Of a stretch of 64,000 nt of DNA, positions 38,014-47,365 are shown piece by piece; the first letter of the stretch is position 1, and each line of letters begins with the position of its first letter. The DNA comes from Opitutia bacterium. Lineage in GTDB: Bacteria > Verrucomicrobiota > Verrucomicrobiae > Opitutales > Opitutaceae. The stretch spans positions 33,956 to 97,955 of the forward strand of contig CANEVO010000005.1 of NCBI GenBank assembly GCA_947442255.1, read 5' to 3'. Both the position numbers and the translations under genes were made by a program. The notes under the pieces were generated by a model. That model ran no database searches, had not been told where the DNA came from, and saw nothing but the letters and a program-made list of their open reading frames with translations.

Positions 38014-39702
38014 ATGCTGCCTCCAAAAAACCCTGTGACGCCCCCCACGGTTTCGTGGCGGAAAGACCTCCTTTTGCTCGCGATGGTGTTCGGTGCCCTG
38101 AACTTCTTCGCTCTGGGCAACCACCCGCTCGCCAATCCCGATGAGGGCCGGTACGCCGAGATTCCGCGAGAGATGCTCGCGACGGGCGACTGGGTGACCC
38201 CACGGCTCAATGCCGTGCCTTATTTCGAGAAGCCGCCCTTCGTTTACTGGTGCGTGGCCGGGTGCCTGAAATTTTTCGGCCCCGGCGAAGCGTCTGTCCG
38301 CCTGACCCCGGTGATCTTCGGCCTCGGCGGCGTGCTGCTGACGTACGCGGCCGCCAGGCGGCTGCACGGGCGCAACGCGGGCCTCGCCGCCGCCGCCGTG
38401 CTCGGCACCGGCCTGCTCTACTTTGCACTTTCACGCCTGCTGATCCTAGACATGGCCGTGTCGGTACTGATGTCAGCGACGCTCTATTGCTTTATTCTCG
38501 GTGTGCGCGAACCGGGGGGAAACCGGCGGCGCTGGCTCTTCTACGGGCTCTATGCCAGTTCCGCGCTGGCCACTCTTTCGAAGGGCCTCATCGGATTTCT
38601 GGTGACCGGCGCCGTGATGTTCCTGTGGCTGCTGATCTTCAACCAATGGAAGCGGCTGCGACCGCTTTATCTGCCGACGGGCGTCCTGCTGTTTCTGGCG
38701 ATTACCCTGCCGTGGCACCTGCTGGTGGCGCAGCGCAATCCGGGCTGGGCGGAGTTTTATTTCGTCCACGAACATTGGAACCGGTTCACCACGACCGCCC
38801 ACGGCCGCTACGAACCATGGTGGTATTTCATCCCCGTCGTGCTGCTCGGGCTGTTTCCGTGGGTGGGCTTCCTGTGGCAAGCGCTCCGTGACGGGCTGGC
38901 CGGGGGCTGGGCCCGGCGCAAGGAAAACGCCGACGCCTGGTTCCTCGTCACCTGGGCCGCTTTTATCTTTTTGTTTTTCTCCAAGTCGCAGTCGAAATTG
39001 ATCCCGTATATTCTGCCGGTCTTTCCACCGCTGGCCGTGTTAACCGGCGTCTGGCTGGCGCAGCGTTGGGCGGAAGACGTGACTCCGCGACTGCGCATTG
39101 GATTGCGCGTATTCGCGTTTCTTTGCGGTTTGTTTGCGGTGGCATTTCTGGTCGTGGCGCTAAAGCCCGGCGTGTTGCGCGAACCGGGGCAGGCGGACGC
39201 CATCCGACCCTATGCGTTCGCCATGGCCACCATCCTCCTGATCGGTGGCGTGGTCGCTCCATGGGCCGCAAAAGTACGCGGAGCTCGCGCTGGACTCGGC
39301 ACGGTGCTGGCCACCATGGTCGGATTCTCCCTCGTCTTGGTGGCCGGCGTCCCGGAAATCCGCAGCACCAAGGAACTTGCCCTGATCGCCCGCGCGCGGG
39401 TCCGGCCCGGAGACCGCGTCTATCACTACCACGCTTTCTTTCACGATTTTGTTTACTACCTGCAGTGGCCCGTCGGCCTCGTGCACTATCAGGACGAACT
39501 CGAGCTCCAGTTCCTCGACCCCGCGGAGCGCGCGACTCGGTTCATCGAGGACGACGAGTTTCGCCGCCAGTGGAACGGAGCCGGGCGGGTCTGGATCGTG
39601 GCCCGTAAGCACGAGGTGAAGGAACTCCTCGAGGACGCCACGTTTCGTTATCATTTGATCGGCGAGAGCCAGACCCATTACCTCTGGAGCAATCAACCCT
39701 GA
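38014..39702 (+). CDS. arnT: ArnT-like lipid A 4-amino-4-deoxy-L-arabinose transferase
   Basis: A 562-residue, 12-helix GT-C/PMT-family glycosyltransferase that moves Ara4N from undecaprenyl phosphate to lipid A on the periplasmic side. The first loop has the conserved acidic ALGNHPLANPDEGRYAEIPR and VPYFEKPPFVYW. Further landmarks are GLIGFLVTGAV and LPWHLLVAQRNPGWAEFYFV. It is the first gene of a run containing arnB, arnC, arnA and arnD, which settles its assignment among related transferases. Confidence 0.88.
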   Translation: MLPPKNPVTPPTVSWRKDLLLLAMVFGALNFFALGNHPLANPDEGRYAEIPREMLATGDWVTPRLNAVPYFEKPPFVYWCVAGCLKFFGPGEASVRLTPVIFGLGGVLLTYAAARRLHGRNAGLAAAAVLGTGLLYFALSRLLILDMAVSVLMSATLYCFILGVREPGGNRRRWLFYGLYASSALATLSKGLIGFLVTGAVMFLWLLIFNQWKRLRPLYLPTGVLLFLAITLPWHLLVAQRNPGWAEFYFVHEHWNRFTTTAHGRYEPWWYFIPVVLLGLFPWVGFLWQALRDGLAGGWARRKENADAWFLVTWAAFIFLFFSKSQSKLIPYILPVFPPLAVLTGVWLAQRWAEDVTPRLRIGLRVFAFLCGLFAVAFLVVALKPGVLREPGQADAIRPYAFAMATILLIGGVVAPWAAKVRGARAGLGTVLATMVGFSLVLVAGVPEIRSTKELALIARARVRPGDRVYHYHAFFHDFVYYLQWPVGLVHYQDELELQFLDPAERATRFIEDDEFRRQWNGAGRVWIVARKHEVKELLEDATFRYHLIGESQTHYLWSNQP

Positions 39703-39703
39703 C

Positions 39704-40867
39704 ATGTCCGCTCCTGTCGCTCCCACCGCGCCCTTTCTTCCGCTGACGCGGCCCACGATCGATGAGGAAACGATCGCCGGTGTGGCGGAAGTGCTGCGCT
39801 CGGGCTGGATTACGTCGGGCCCGAAGGTAAAGGAGCTCGAGGCGAAGCTTTCCGAGTGCTGCGGCGGCCGCCCCGTGCGCCTGTTCAACTCGGGGACCTG
39901 CACGATGGAGATCGCCCTGCGGATCGCCGGCATCGGCCCGGGCGACGAGGTGATCACGACCCCGCTTTCCTGGGTCGCGACGAGCAATGTGATACTCGAA
40001 GTCGGCGCGCGGCCCGTCTTCGTCGATATCGACCCCGTGACGCGCAACCTCGATCCGGCGCGTGTCGAGGCGGCCATCACACCCCGCACCCGGGCGATCC
40101 TGCCGGTCGATCTCGCGGGCCTGCCGGTCGATCGCGACCGGTTGTACGCCGTTGCCCGGCAGCACAACCTGCGCGTGGTGGAGGATGCCGCGCAGTCGTT
40201 CGGCAGCAACTGGCAGGGCCGCCGCATCGGCGCCACCGGCGATTTCGTTTCGATCAGTTTTCACCCGAACAAGAACATCACGACCATCGAGGGCGGCGCG
40301 CTGGTGATGAACGACGAACGCGAAGCGAAACTCGCCGAGCAATACCGCCTCCAGGGCGTGGTCCGCTCCGGTTTCGACGGCATGGAAGTCGAACTCGTCG
40401 GAGGCAAATTCAATCTCACGGATGTGGCCGCGCGGGTCGGGCTCGGTCAGTTGCCGCGGCTCGAGGAATTTAACGCGCGCCGGCGGGAACTGGCGCGGAT
40501 CTATTTCGAACTGCTCGACACTGCAGCGGGTCAGGCCCTGGGCCTCGGTTTGCCGCCGCGGGACTTCGCGCAAAGCAACTGGCACATGTTTCAAGTCGTG
40601 CTGCCCGAGGAGCGGCTGACCATCCGCCGCGCCGGGGTGATGGCGAAGTTGCACGCGGCCGGAATCGGCACGGGCGTGCACTATCCTGCGATCCATTTGT
40701 TCGCCGTCTACCGGCGGCTCGGCTGGAACGACGGCGATTTACCGATCGCGGAGAAAGTCTGCCGGAACATCCTCACGCTGCCGCTGTTTCCCGCGATGAC
40801 GCGGGATGACGTCGCACGCGTCGTCCGCGAACTCACCGCCGTCCTCGAAGCCCACTGCCTGTCATGA
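39704..40867 (+). CDS. arnB: UDP-4-amino-4-deoxy-L-arabinose aminotransferase ArnB
   Basis: A 387-residue DegT/DnrJ/EryC1 PLP enzyme that aminates UDP-4-keto-pentose. Key blocks are RSGWITSGPKVKELEAKL, DEVITTPLSWVATSNVILE, VVEDAAQSFGSNWQGR and SFHPNKNITTIEGGALV, with the PLP lysine at 190. The C-terminal GVHYPAIHLFAVYRRLGW contacts substrate. It starts one base after the arnT stop and overlaps arnC by four bases, so translation is coupled. Confidence 0.93.
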   Translation: MSAPVAPTAPFLPLTRPTIDEETIAGVAEVLRSGWITSGPKVKELEAKLSECCGGRPVRLFNSGTCTMEIALRIAGIGPGDEVITTPLSWVATSNVILEVGARPVFVDIDPVTRNLDPARVEAAITPRTRAILPVDLAGLPVDRDRLYAVARQHNLRVVEDAAQSFGSNWQGRRIGATGDFVSISFHPNKNITTIEGGALVMNDEREAKLAEQYRLQGVVRSGFDGMEVELVGGKFNLTDVAARVGLGQLPRLEEFNARRRELARIYFELLDTAAGQALGLGLPPRDFAQSNWHMFQVVLPEERLTIRRAGVMAKLHAAGIGTGVHYPAIHLFAVYRRLGWNDGDLPIAEKVCRNILTLPLFPAMTRDDVARVVRELTAVLEAHCLS

Positions 40868-41811
40868 GCACCGCGCCCGAACTCTCCATCGTCATTCCCG
40901 TCTACAACGAGGAGCTCAACCTGCCGATGCTCTTTGCCCGCCTGTACCCGGCGCTCGACGGGCTCGGCCGCAGTTACGAGATCATCTTCACCAACGATGG
41001 CAGTGCGGACCGCTCGATGGAGTTGCTCCGCGCGCAGTTTACCCGGCGCCCGGACGTGACGCGCGTGATCGATTTCAACACCAACTACGGCCAGCACATG
41101 GCCATCATGGCGGCGTTTGAGCGGGTGCAGGGCCAAATCGTGGTGACGCTCGACGCCGATCTGCAAAATCCGCCGGAGGAAATCGGCCAGCTCCTCATCC
41201 AGATGGACGCCGGGCACGACTACGTCGGCGGCTACCGGCTCAACCGGCAGGACTCGCTGTTCCGCACCTACGCTTCGAAGGTGATCAACTTCGTCCGGGA
41301 AAAAACGACGAACATCGAAATGACCGACCAGGGCTGTATGTTGCGCGCCTACTCCCGGCCGATCATCGACGCCATCGTGCGGAGCGGCGCCATCAACACC
41401 TTCATCCCCGCCCTGGCCTACAGCTTCTCGGGCAATCCCGCCGAGGTGGGGGTAAAGCACGAAGAACGGCACGCCGGCGTTTCGAACTACTCGTTCTACA
41501 AACTGATCCGGCTGAATTTCGATCTGATCACCGGCTTCTCGATCGCGCCGCTGCAATATTTTACGATGTTTGCCGGCGTGAGTGCCGCGGGCAGCTTCGC
41601 GCTTGTCGGTCTGCTGCTGGTGCGGCGCTTCGTGTTCAACCTCGACCGCGAGACCTTCGGGGTGTTCACCCTGCTGGCGATCGTGCTTTTCCTGCTCAGC
41701 TTAGCAATGATCGGTATTGGTCTGATCGGAGAATACGTAGGACGAACTTATCAGGTTGTGCGCGCGCGCCAGCGCTATTTTGTAAAAGAAGTGTTGGAAA
41801 ACAAGTCCTAG
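40864..41811 (+). CDS. arnC: Undecaprenyl-phosphate 4-deoxy-4-formamido-L-arabinose transferase ArnC
   Basis: A 315-residue GT-2 membrane glycosyltransferase. The GT-A domain has LSIVIPVYNEELNLPMLF, TNDGSADRSMELL and the DxD-type VTLDADLQNPPEEI. Two C-terminal membrane helices follow (about 235-300) with IGLIGEYVGRTYQVVRARQR. It loads formyl-Ara4N onto the lipid carrier. The pattern is shared with dolichol-phosphate-mannose-like enzymes, but the operon context fixes ArnC. It is followed by a pilin remnant rather than directly by arnA. Confidence 0.92.
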   Translation: MSTAPELSIVIPVYNEELNLPMLFARLYPALDGLGRSYEIIFTNDGSADRSMELLRAQFTRRPDVTRVIDFNTNYGQHMAIMAAFERVQGQIVVTLDADLQNPPEEIGQLLIQMDAGHDYVGGYRLNRQDSLFRTYASKVINFVREKTTNIEMTDQGCMLRAYSRPIIDAIVRSGAINTFIPALAYSFSGNPAEVGVKHEERHAGVSNYSFYKLIRLNFDLITGFSIAPLQYFTMFAGVSAAGSFALVGLLLVRRFVFNLDRETFGVFTLLAIVLFLLSLAMIGIGLIGEYVGRTYQVVRARQRYFVKEVLENKS

Positions 41812-41839
41812 CCGTTTTTCCGTTGCTCGCATTCAGCGT

Positions 41840-42190
41840 ATGAGTCTTTCGAAACAACTTTGCCGGCGCGGAACGCCGCCTTCACCATCATCGAGATAAT
41901 GGTGACCGTTAGCGTCCTGAGCATTTGCATGGCCGTGGTCGTGCCGCGGCTCACCAGCACGAAACGCTAGGCGATCAGCCACGACCGTCGGCAACGACCT
42001 CTTGATGAAGTTCGCCGCGGCGTTCGACGTCTAAGCCCAGGAGCGGGGCCAGTTTCCCGCGGAGACGGAGGCCGGCGTCTTCCCCCCTGAAATGGCAGAG
42101 CGAATCAACAGCCAAGCCTGGACCCGGATGACCCCGATGGGCGGCCAATACAACTGGGACAACAACCAGACCCACTACGGCACACGTGCC
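41840..42190 (+). pseudogene. Type II secretion / type IV pilin-like protein remnant
   Basis: Pieces of one pilin-like gene can be read across shifted frames. ATG 41840 gives MSLSKQLCRRG. A frameshift then leads to AFTIIEIMVTVSVLSICMAV, the prepilin N-terminal helix with its Glu5, and PRLTSTKR before an in-frame TAG (41968-41970). A second frameshift leads to KFAAAFDV, an in-frame TAA (42032-42034), AQERGQFPAETEAGVFPPEM and TPMGGQYNWDNNQTHYGTR. Homology then ends. Two frameshifts and two stops mark a dead gene lying inside the arn operon. The open frame from 42092 is part of it, not an arnA extension. Confidence 0.8.
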
Positions 42191-42253
42191 ACGCCGCCGT
42201 CCTCGCTTCAACGCTCGCATTTTTCCACCGGTCTGCGCCACCCTTGGCGGGAA

Positions 42254-43168
42254 ATGACGACGCCTCGCGTTCTCTTCTTCGGCTACAGTGAGGTCGGCTA
42301 CGAATGCTTCTCTCTCCTGCTGGAGCGCGGTGCCAATGTGATCGCCCTCATCACGCACGAGGACAATCCGCACGAGAAAATCTGGTTCAAGACCCCCGCC
42401 GTGGCCGCCCGCGAGAAGGGCATTCCCGTTTTCACGCCGGAAAAAATGAACACCCCCGAATGGATCACCCGCATCGCGACGCTCCAGCCCGACCTGATCC
42501 TGTCCGTTTACTACCGCAACATGATCAGTTCGAAGATCCTCGAACTGCCGCGGCTGGGCGCGTTCAACCTGCATGGTTCGCTGCTGCCGAAATACCGGGG
42601 ACGGGCGCCCATCAACTGGGCGGTGCTCCACGGTGAATCACGCATCGGCATGACACTGCACCGGATGGTAAAAAGCGCCGACGCCGGCGCGATCGTGGAT
42701 CAGGAAGGAGTCGACCTCGACCCGCGCGACACCGCCGAACAGGCCTTTCGGAAAGTGCTGCCGTGTGGCCGTCGGGTACTCGCCCGCCAGATCGACGCGC
42801 TGCTCGCGGGCAGGGCGCCGGAAATACCCCAGGACGACACCCAGGCCACATATTTCGGCGGGCGCAAACCCGAGGACGGCCGGATCGACTGGCGGCAATC
42901 CGCCGGTCAAATCTTCAATCTCATCCGGGCGGTGACCGACCCCTATCCCGGCGCGTTCACCGACGTCGGCGACGCACGGCTGATGGTGTGGTGGGCGGAG
43001 CCGGCCGCGCGGCCGGCCATCGGCCAGGGTGGAACGCTCCCGACCCCAGGCACGGTCCTCTCCGTCACACCGGTTATGATCGCGACCGCCGACGGCTCGC
43101 TCGAACTCACCCGCACCGAGTGGCGGGGCACGGCGATTCCGAAGTTACGCGTAGGCCAGATCCTGTAG
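42254..43168 (+). CDS. arnA: ArnA formyltransferase domain protein (UDP-Ara4N formyltransferase)
   Basis: A 304-residue stand-alone formyltransferase matching the N-terminal half of ArnA. It has RVLFFGYSEVGYECFSLLLE, LSVYYRNMISSKIL, the catalytic Asn-x-His block FNLHGSLLPKYRGRAPINWA and VKSADAGAIVDQE with the catalytic Asp. It formylates UDP-Ara4N using formyl-tetrahydrofolate. ATG 42254 starts the family match; the 54 residues upstream in frame belong to the pilin remnant. The decarboxylase half is a separate gene 78 bases downstream, so ArnA is split here. Confidence 0.9.
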   Translation: MTTPRVLFFGYSEVGYECFSLLLERGANVIALITHEDNPHEKIWFKTPAVAAREKGIPVFTPEKMNTPEWITRIATLQPDLILSVYYRNMISSKILELPRLGAFNLHGSLLPKYRGRAPINWAVLHGESRIGMTLHRMVKSADAGAIVDQEGVDLDPRDTAEQAFRKVLPCGRRVLARQIDALLAGRAPEIPQDDTQATYFGGRKPEDGRIDWRQSAGQIFNLIRAVTDPYPGAFTDVGDARLMVWWAEPAARPAIGQGGTLPTPGTVLSVTPVMIATADGSLELTRTEWRGTAIPKLRVGQIL

Positions 43169-43246
43169 CCCGAACGCCCGGCCCGGCTCAGATTCGTCCC
43201 CTCTTTTCCATTTCCCAATCTTGGTATTTCCCGATTCTGTCCGCTC

Positions 43247-44284
43247 ATGCCTCTTCGTGTTCTCATCCTCGGCGCCAACGGCTTCATCGGCAGCTCGCTC
43301 ACGCGCGCTATCCTCACCAAAAAGGACTGGGAGGTCTACGGGATGGACATCGGGTCCCACAAACTGGACGACTCCATCGGCGATCCCCGTTTTCACTTTG
43401 TGGAGGGCGATATCACGATCAACCGCGAGTGGATCGAATATCATGTGAAGAAATGCGACGCGGTCATCCCGCTCGTCGCGATCGCAAACCCGATCCAATA
43501 CGTGAAGGACCCGCTGCGGGTTTTCGAGCTCGATTTCGAAGCCAATCTCGAAATCGTCCGCAAGTGCGCGAAGTACAAAAAGCGCATCATCTTCCCGTCG
43601 ACGTCCGAGGTCTACGGCATGTGCCCGGATCGGGAGCTCGATGAAGCCACCAGTACGCTGGTCTACGGCCCGATCGAGCGCCAGCGCTGGATTTATGCCT
43701 GCTCGAAACAACTGCTCGACCGCGTGATCTACGCCTACGGGGTGCGCGATGGGGTCGATTACACGCTCTTCCGCCCGTTCAACTGGATCGGGCCGAAACT
43801 CGACGACATTCTGGAGCCGAAGGAGGGCAGCTCGCGGCTCTTCACCCAGTTCATCTCCAATGTGATTTTCAAGAAGCCGCTGCAACTGGTCGACGGCGGC
43901 AAACAGGGCCGCTCGTTCACCTTCATCGACGACGGCGTCGAGGCGCTGCTGCGCATCATCGAAAACAAGAATGGCTGCGCCTCGCGCCAGATCTTCAATC
44001 TCGGCAATCCCAAGAACGACGTGAGCGTCGCCCAGCTGGCCAAGCTGATCATCGCCGCCTTCAGGGAATTTCCCGAGTACCGCGAACACGCCGCGCAGGC
44101 CCGGACCGCCGTGGTCCCTTCCGGAAAATATTTCGGCAAATATTATCAAGATATCCAGCGCCGTGTCCCGTCGATCGCCAACGCAAAGAAGCGGCTCGGC
44201 TGGACCCCCAAGGTGGATTTGAAACAGGCCATCAAGCTCACGCTCGATTACCACCTCGCGCACAAAGACTATCGGTTGGAGTGA
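43247..44284 (+). CDS. arnA: ArnA-type UDP-glucuronate C4-dehydrogenase/decarboxylase
   Basis: A 345-residue SDR corresponding to the C-terminal half of ArnA, which oxidises and decarboxylates UDP-glucuronate to the 4-keto-pentose. It has the NAD fold VLILGANGFIGSSLTRAI, PLVAIANPIQYVKDPLRVFE, PSTSEVYGM (Ser/Glu of the decarboxylation site), YACSKQLLDR (Y-x-x-x-K), RPFNWIGPKLD and the Arg-containing GRSFTFIDDGVEALLRI. Presence of those ArnA-specific residues separates it from ordinary epimerases. Confidence 0.92.
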   Translation: MPLRVLILGANGFIGSSLTRAILTKKDWEVYGMDIGSHKLDDSIGDPRFHFVEGDITINREWIEYHVKKCDAVIPLVAIANPIQYVKDPLRVFELDFEANLEIVRKCAKYKKRIIFPSTSEVYGMCPDRELDEATSTLVYGPIERQRWIYACSKQLLDRVIYAYGVRDGVDYTLFRPFNWIGPKLDDILEPKEGSSRLFTQFISNVIFKKPLQLVDGGKQGRSFTFIDDGVEALLRIIENKNGCASRQIFNLGNPKNDVSVAQLAKLIIAAFREFPEYREHAAQARTAVVPSGKYFGKYYQDIQRRVPSIANAKKRLGWTPKVDLKQAIKLTLDYHLAHKDYRLE

Positions 44285-44433
44285 ATGAGGCGGGAGGTTT
44301 TTGTGCCCCGAAATCCGCCCCCACGCCGTAAGTCGCGCCGTTTGCCGCCCTGCGGGCCAGCGGGGCGACCAAGCCTCCCCGGTCGCCGCGCCGCGCCACC
44401 GTTGAACAACCCTTCGACCCGCCCGACCCCAAC

Positions 44434-45336
44434 ATGCCCATCCGCCTCGCGCTGAAAGTCGATGTGGACACCGATCGCGGCACGCGCGAAGGCGTGCCGA
44501 ATCTCGTCCACGACTGCCAGGCGGTGGATGCGCCGGCCTGCTTCCTTTTTTCTCTCGGACCCGACCAGACGGGCCGGGCGATCACGCGCGTATTACGGCC
44601 GGGATTTCTCAAGAAAGTCAGCCGTACCAGCGTCGTGCAGCTCTACGGGATTCGCACGCTGTTCAACGGCACGCTGCTGCCCGCGCCCCACATCGGCCGG
44701 CGCAACGGCCACATCATGCGCGCCGTGCACGACGCCGGCTTCGAGGTCGGCATCCATTGTTACAACCACTATCGCTGGCAGGATTACCTGTCGCGCATGA
44801 CGCTCGGGGAGGTCGGCGCGGAGCTCGAGGCCGCGTTCCGCGAGTTTCTGCGGATCTTTGGGCGCCAGGCGGAAACGGCCGGTGCCGCCGGCTGGCAAAG
44901 CACCGCGTACAGTCGCGAGATCTACGACCGCGCCGGGCTGCTCTACTCGAGCGATACGCGGGGCACCGCCCCGTTTTTTCCGCGGATCGCGGGCCGGGTT
45001 TTTCGCACGCTCGAAATCCCCAGCACGCTCCCGACGTTCGACGAACTGCTCGGCCGGCCGGAGTTTCCCGACCACCAGATCGTGCCGCACTACCTTTCGC
45101 TGCTGCGAGCCGACCGGCCCAACGTCTTCACGCTCCACGCCGAGGTCGAAGGCCTGGGCAGGCGCACGCTCTTTCGCGCGCTGCTTGACGCCTGCCGAAG
45201 TGCGGGTGTCGAATTCATCCGCCTCGACGATCTCGCGCGCGAGTTGCTCGCCCACCGTGCGGAAATTCCGGTGTGCGACCAGGTGATGGCGGAAATCGAC
45301 GGGCGTTCCGGCCTGGTCGCGACGCAAGCCGCCTGA
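44434..45336 (+). CDS. arnD: 4-deoxy-4-formamido-L-arabinose-phosphoundecaprenol deformylase ArnD
   Basis: A 300-residue NodB-fold polysaccharide-deacetylase-type enzyme. Metal and catalytic landmarks are ALKVDVDTDRGTREGVPNLV, EVGIHCYNHYRWQDYLSRM (His pair), GWQSTAYSREIYDRAGLLYS and VFTLHAEVEGLG. It removes the formyl group from the lipid-linked sugar before ArnT acts. It closes the arn cluster, 149 bases after the decarboxylase gene. arnE/arnF flippase genes are not seen. Confidence 0.92.
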   Translation: MPIRLALKVDVDTDRGTREGVPNLVHDCQAVDAPACFLFSLGPDQTGRAITRVLRPGFLKKVSRTSVVQLYGIRTLFNGTLLPAPHIGRRNGHIMRAVHDAGFEVGIHCYNHYRWQDYLSRMTLGEVGAELEAAFREFLRIFGRQAETAGAAGWQSTAYSREIYDRAGLLYSSDTRGTAPFFPRIAGRVFRTLEIPSTLPTFDELLGRPEFPDHQIVPHYLSLLRADRPNVFTLHAEVEGLGRRTLFRALLDACRSAGVEFIRLDDLARELLAHRAEIPVCDQVMAEIDGRSGLVATQAA

Positions 45337-45380
45337 TCACCCCTCGGCCCGCGCTCGGAACGGATGCGCCGTTGCGACGG

Positions 45381-46532
45381 TTACCGCTCCATCCGCCGGA
45401 ACAGCCCCGCGCCCACCGCGATAAACAACAGGTTGGGCAGCCAGAGCAGCAGGTCGGGCCGGAACTCCGGCCGCCCGTCGAGCCACTTCACCATGACGGT
45501 CAGCAAATAGTACCCCATGACCAACAGCAGCGCGATGCCGAGATTCGCCGACGTTTCGCGGCGTGAGACCTTGATGCCCAGCGGCACACCGACGAGCGCG
45601 AACGAAAATACAGCGAGGGAAAGGTTAAGTTTTTCGTGGAGGATGAGCGACAGTTTCATTTCCTCGCGCGCGCGTTCCTTCGCCTGGGCGGGCGGCCCGG
45701 GCGGCCTGGCCGCGAGTCGCGCCTGTTCCGCCCGCAACGGCCTATAGGTCATCCACTCCGGTTTGGCTTTGTTGATCGTCTGACTCAGATAGCGATCGAG
45801 GGAGAGGCGCAAAAGATCGTTCCCCGCTTTTTGCACCGCGGGCGCATAAGGCGACTTGGCGAAATCCTCGGGGTTCTCCGTATTCCGCTCCTCGGTCCGC
45901 GCGTTGAGCAAATGTGGCACGAGACTGTTGGTCGCCTCGTCGAAGTCGACCCGGCCGGACTCCGCGCGAATGAACCGGGTCACGCGCCGCTGGTCGTCGA
46001 GCTCCCATACCCAGATGTCGCGCAACAACCTTCCTTCCTGCTCGCCGACGTAGATCACGATGCCCTTGAAATCGCGGATGAACGTGCGCGGCACGATGAA
46101 GCTCAGGGGATTGGTGCGGACCGCGACCGCAAACTCACGGTGATATTGCGAACGCGCCCAGGGGGCCGATTCCAGATTGATATAAAGCGCGCCGATCATA
46201 CCGAGCGTCGCCAGGATGAAGACTGGCCGCGCCGCCCGCCCCAACCCGATGCCGGCGGCCCGCATCGCGGTCACTTCACTGTCGGCGGAAAGCCGGCCCA
46301 GCGTCAGCAACACCCCGGTAAGGATGCCCGCCGGAAGCGCAAACGAAACGGCGAACGGAAAAATCAGCAGGGTCAGCTGCACGGCGGTTTCGGTCGTCAG
46401 TTGCCCGGCCAGCAGCGGCCCGACCAAATCCCGGATAACATTGGGCAGCACCACCACGAACGTGAACAGACCCACTGCCGCGACGCAGGTGAACAGCACG
46501 CTTTTGAAAATGTGGCGGTCGAGAAGATTCAA
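45381..46532 (-). CDS. LptF/LptG-family LPS export permease
   Basis: A 383-residue YjgP/YjgQ protein. It begins MNLLDRHIFKSVLFTCVAAV, has three N-terminal membrane helices with RLSADSEVTAMRAAGIGLGR (coupling loop to LptB), a periplasmic beta-jellyroll (about 120-280), and three C-terminal helices (NLSLAVFSFALVGVPLGIK). LptF and LptG form the inner-membrane channel that lifts LPS out. Only one homologue is here, so F or G cannot be assigned firmly. It converges with the arn operon, fitting an LPS-related neighbourhood. Confidence 0.85.
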   Translation of the reverse strand: MNLLDRHIFKSVLFTCVAAVGLFTFVVVLPNVIRDLVGPLLAGQLTTETAVQLTLLIFPFAVSFALPAGILTGVLLTLGRLSADSEVTAMRAAGIGLGRAARPVFILATLGMIGALYINLESAPWARSQYHREFAVAVRTNPLSFIVPRTFIRDFKGIVIYVGEQEGRLLRDIWVWELDDQRRVTRFIRAESGRVDFDEATNSLVPHLLNARTEERNTENPEDFAKSPYAPAVQKAGNDLLRLSLDRYLSQTINKAKPEWMTYRPLRAEQARLAARPPGPPAQAKERAREEMKLSLILHEKLNLSLAVFSFALVGVPLGIKVSRRETSANLGIALLLVMGYYLLTVMVKWLDGRPEFRPDLLLWLPNLLFIAVGAGLFRRMER

Positions 46533-46618
46533 GCGGAAGAACCGGAAACGGCGGCAGGTTCATCGCAGACCCGCCGCGCACGCACAAGGTTTCATCGCCA
46601 GCGACCGGCGCCCCGGCT

Positions 46619-47335
46619 TCACAACCCCAGGGAAAATTGAGCGGCGCCCGCGCCGGGCGGCGGCACTTCGACGCGGTCGATACATTCGGGGCCGTCCACT
46701 CCCACCCCGTTGACCACGGGCGAAACCGGCCACACCACCATCTGCTCCGCCGGGTAAGGACGCAGCAGGGGGGTCAACCGGGCTGGATCTTCGAAGCGCC
46801 GGTCCAGCCACATGTCGATACCGGAACCGTTGAGCAAAACGGGCATCCGATCGTGGACCGTTTGCACCACTTCGTTGGCGGTCGTGGTGATCAGCGCACA
46901 GGTCTCGATCGCCCCGCCATCGGGACCGCGCCAGCTTTCCCATAATCCGGCAAACACTGGACCCTCTCCGTCACGGAAGGAAAAATACCACGGTTGCTTC
47001 GCCCGACCGAGCGTCTGCCACTCGTAAAAACCGCTCAATGGCAGCACGCAGCGACGCCAGCGCAACGCGTCGCGAAATGCCGGCTTGTCCGCGATACTTT
47101 CCGCGCGGGCGTTCGCGTGCCGCGCCCCGGCCGTTGCGTCCTTCGCCCACGAGGGTACGAGGCCCCAGCCCAGGCCGACCGCTTCGCGCGCGGAGCCGGC
47201 CGCCGCGCGAATCGCCGGCAGCTTCGACGTCGGCGGAATATTAAACCGGCTCTGAAACTCCGCGAGCCCACGCAGCCCCAATCGCGCCAGAATCGCCTCG
47301 AGGTCCTTTCGTTTCAGCACGTAACGGCCACACAT
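46619..47335 (-). CDS. SOS response-associated peptidase YedK/HMCES
   Basis: A 238-residue SRAP-domain protein that crosslinks to abasic sites in single-stranded DNA and shields them. The catalytic Cys2 follows the start (MCGRYVLKRKDLEAIL), so ATG 47335 must be used rather than the one two codons earlier. Other family blocks are RFNIPPTSKLPAIR, WGLVPSWAKD, ARHANARAESIADKPAFRDA, RRCVLPLSGFYEWQ and VHDRMPVLLNGSG with the conserved His. Confidence 0.93.
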   Translation of the reverse strand: MCGRYVLKRKDLEAILARLGLRGLAEFQSRFNIPPTSKLPAIRAAAGSAREAVGLGWGLVPSWAKDATAGARHANARAESIADKPAFRDALRWRRCVLPLSGFYEWQTLGRAKQPWYFSFRDGEGPVFAGLWESWRGPDGGAIETCALITTTANEVVQTVHDRMPVLLNGSGIDMWLDRRFEDPARLTPLLRPYPAEQMVVWPVSPVVNGVGVDGPECIDRVEVPPPGAGAAQFSLGL

Positions 47336-47365
47336 GATCAAGCCACTACAGCGCGGCGCGTCGGT

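Noticed and set aside
42092..42253. Extra 54 residues at the start of the arnA formyltransferase
   Set aside because: The residues match a pseudopilin C-terminal region and not a formyltransferase; they belong to the upstream pseudogene.
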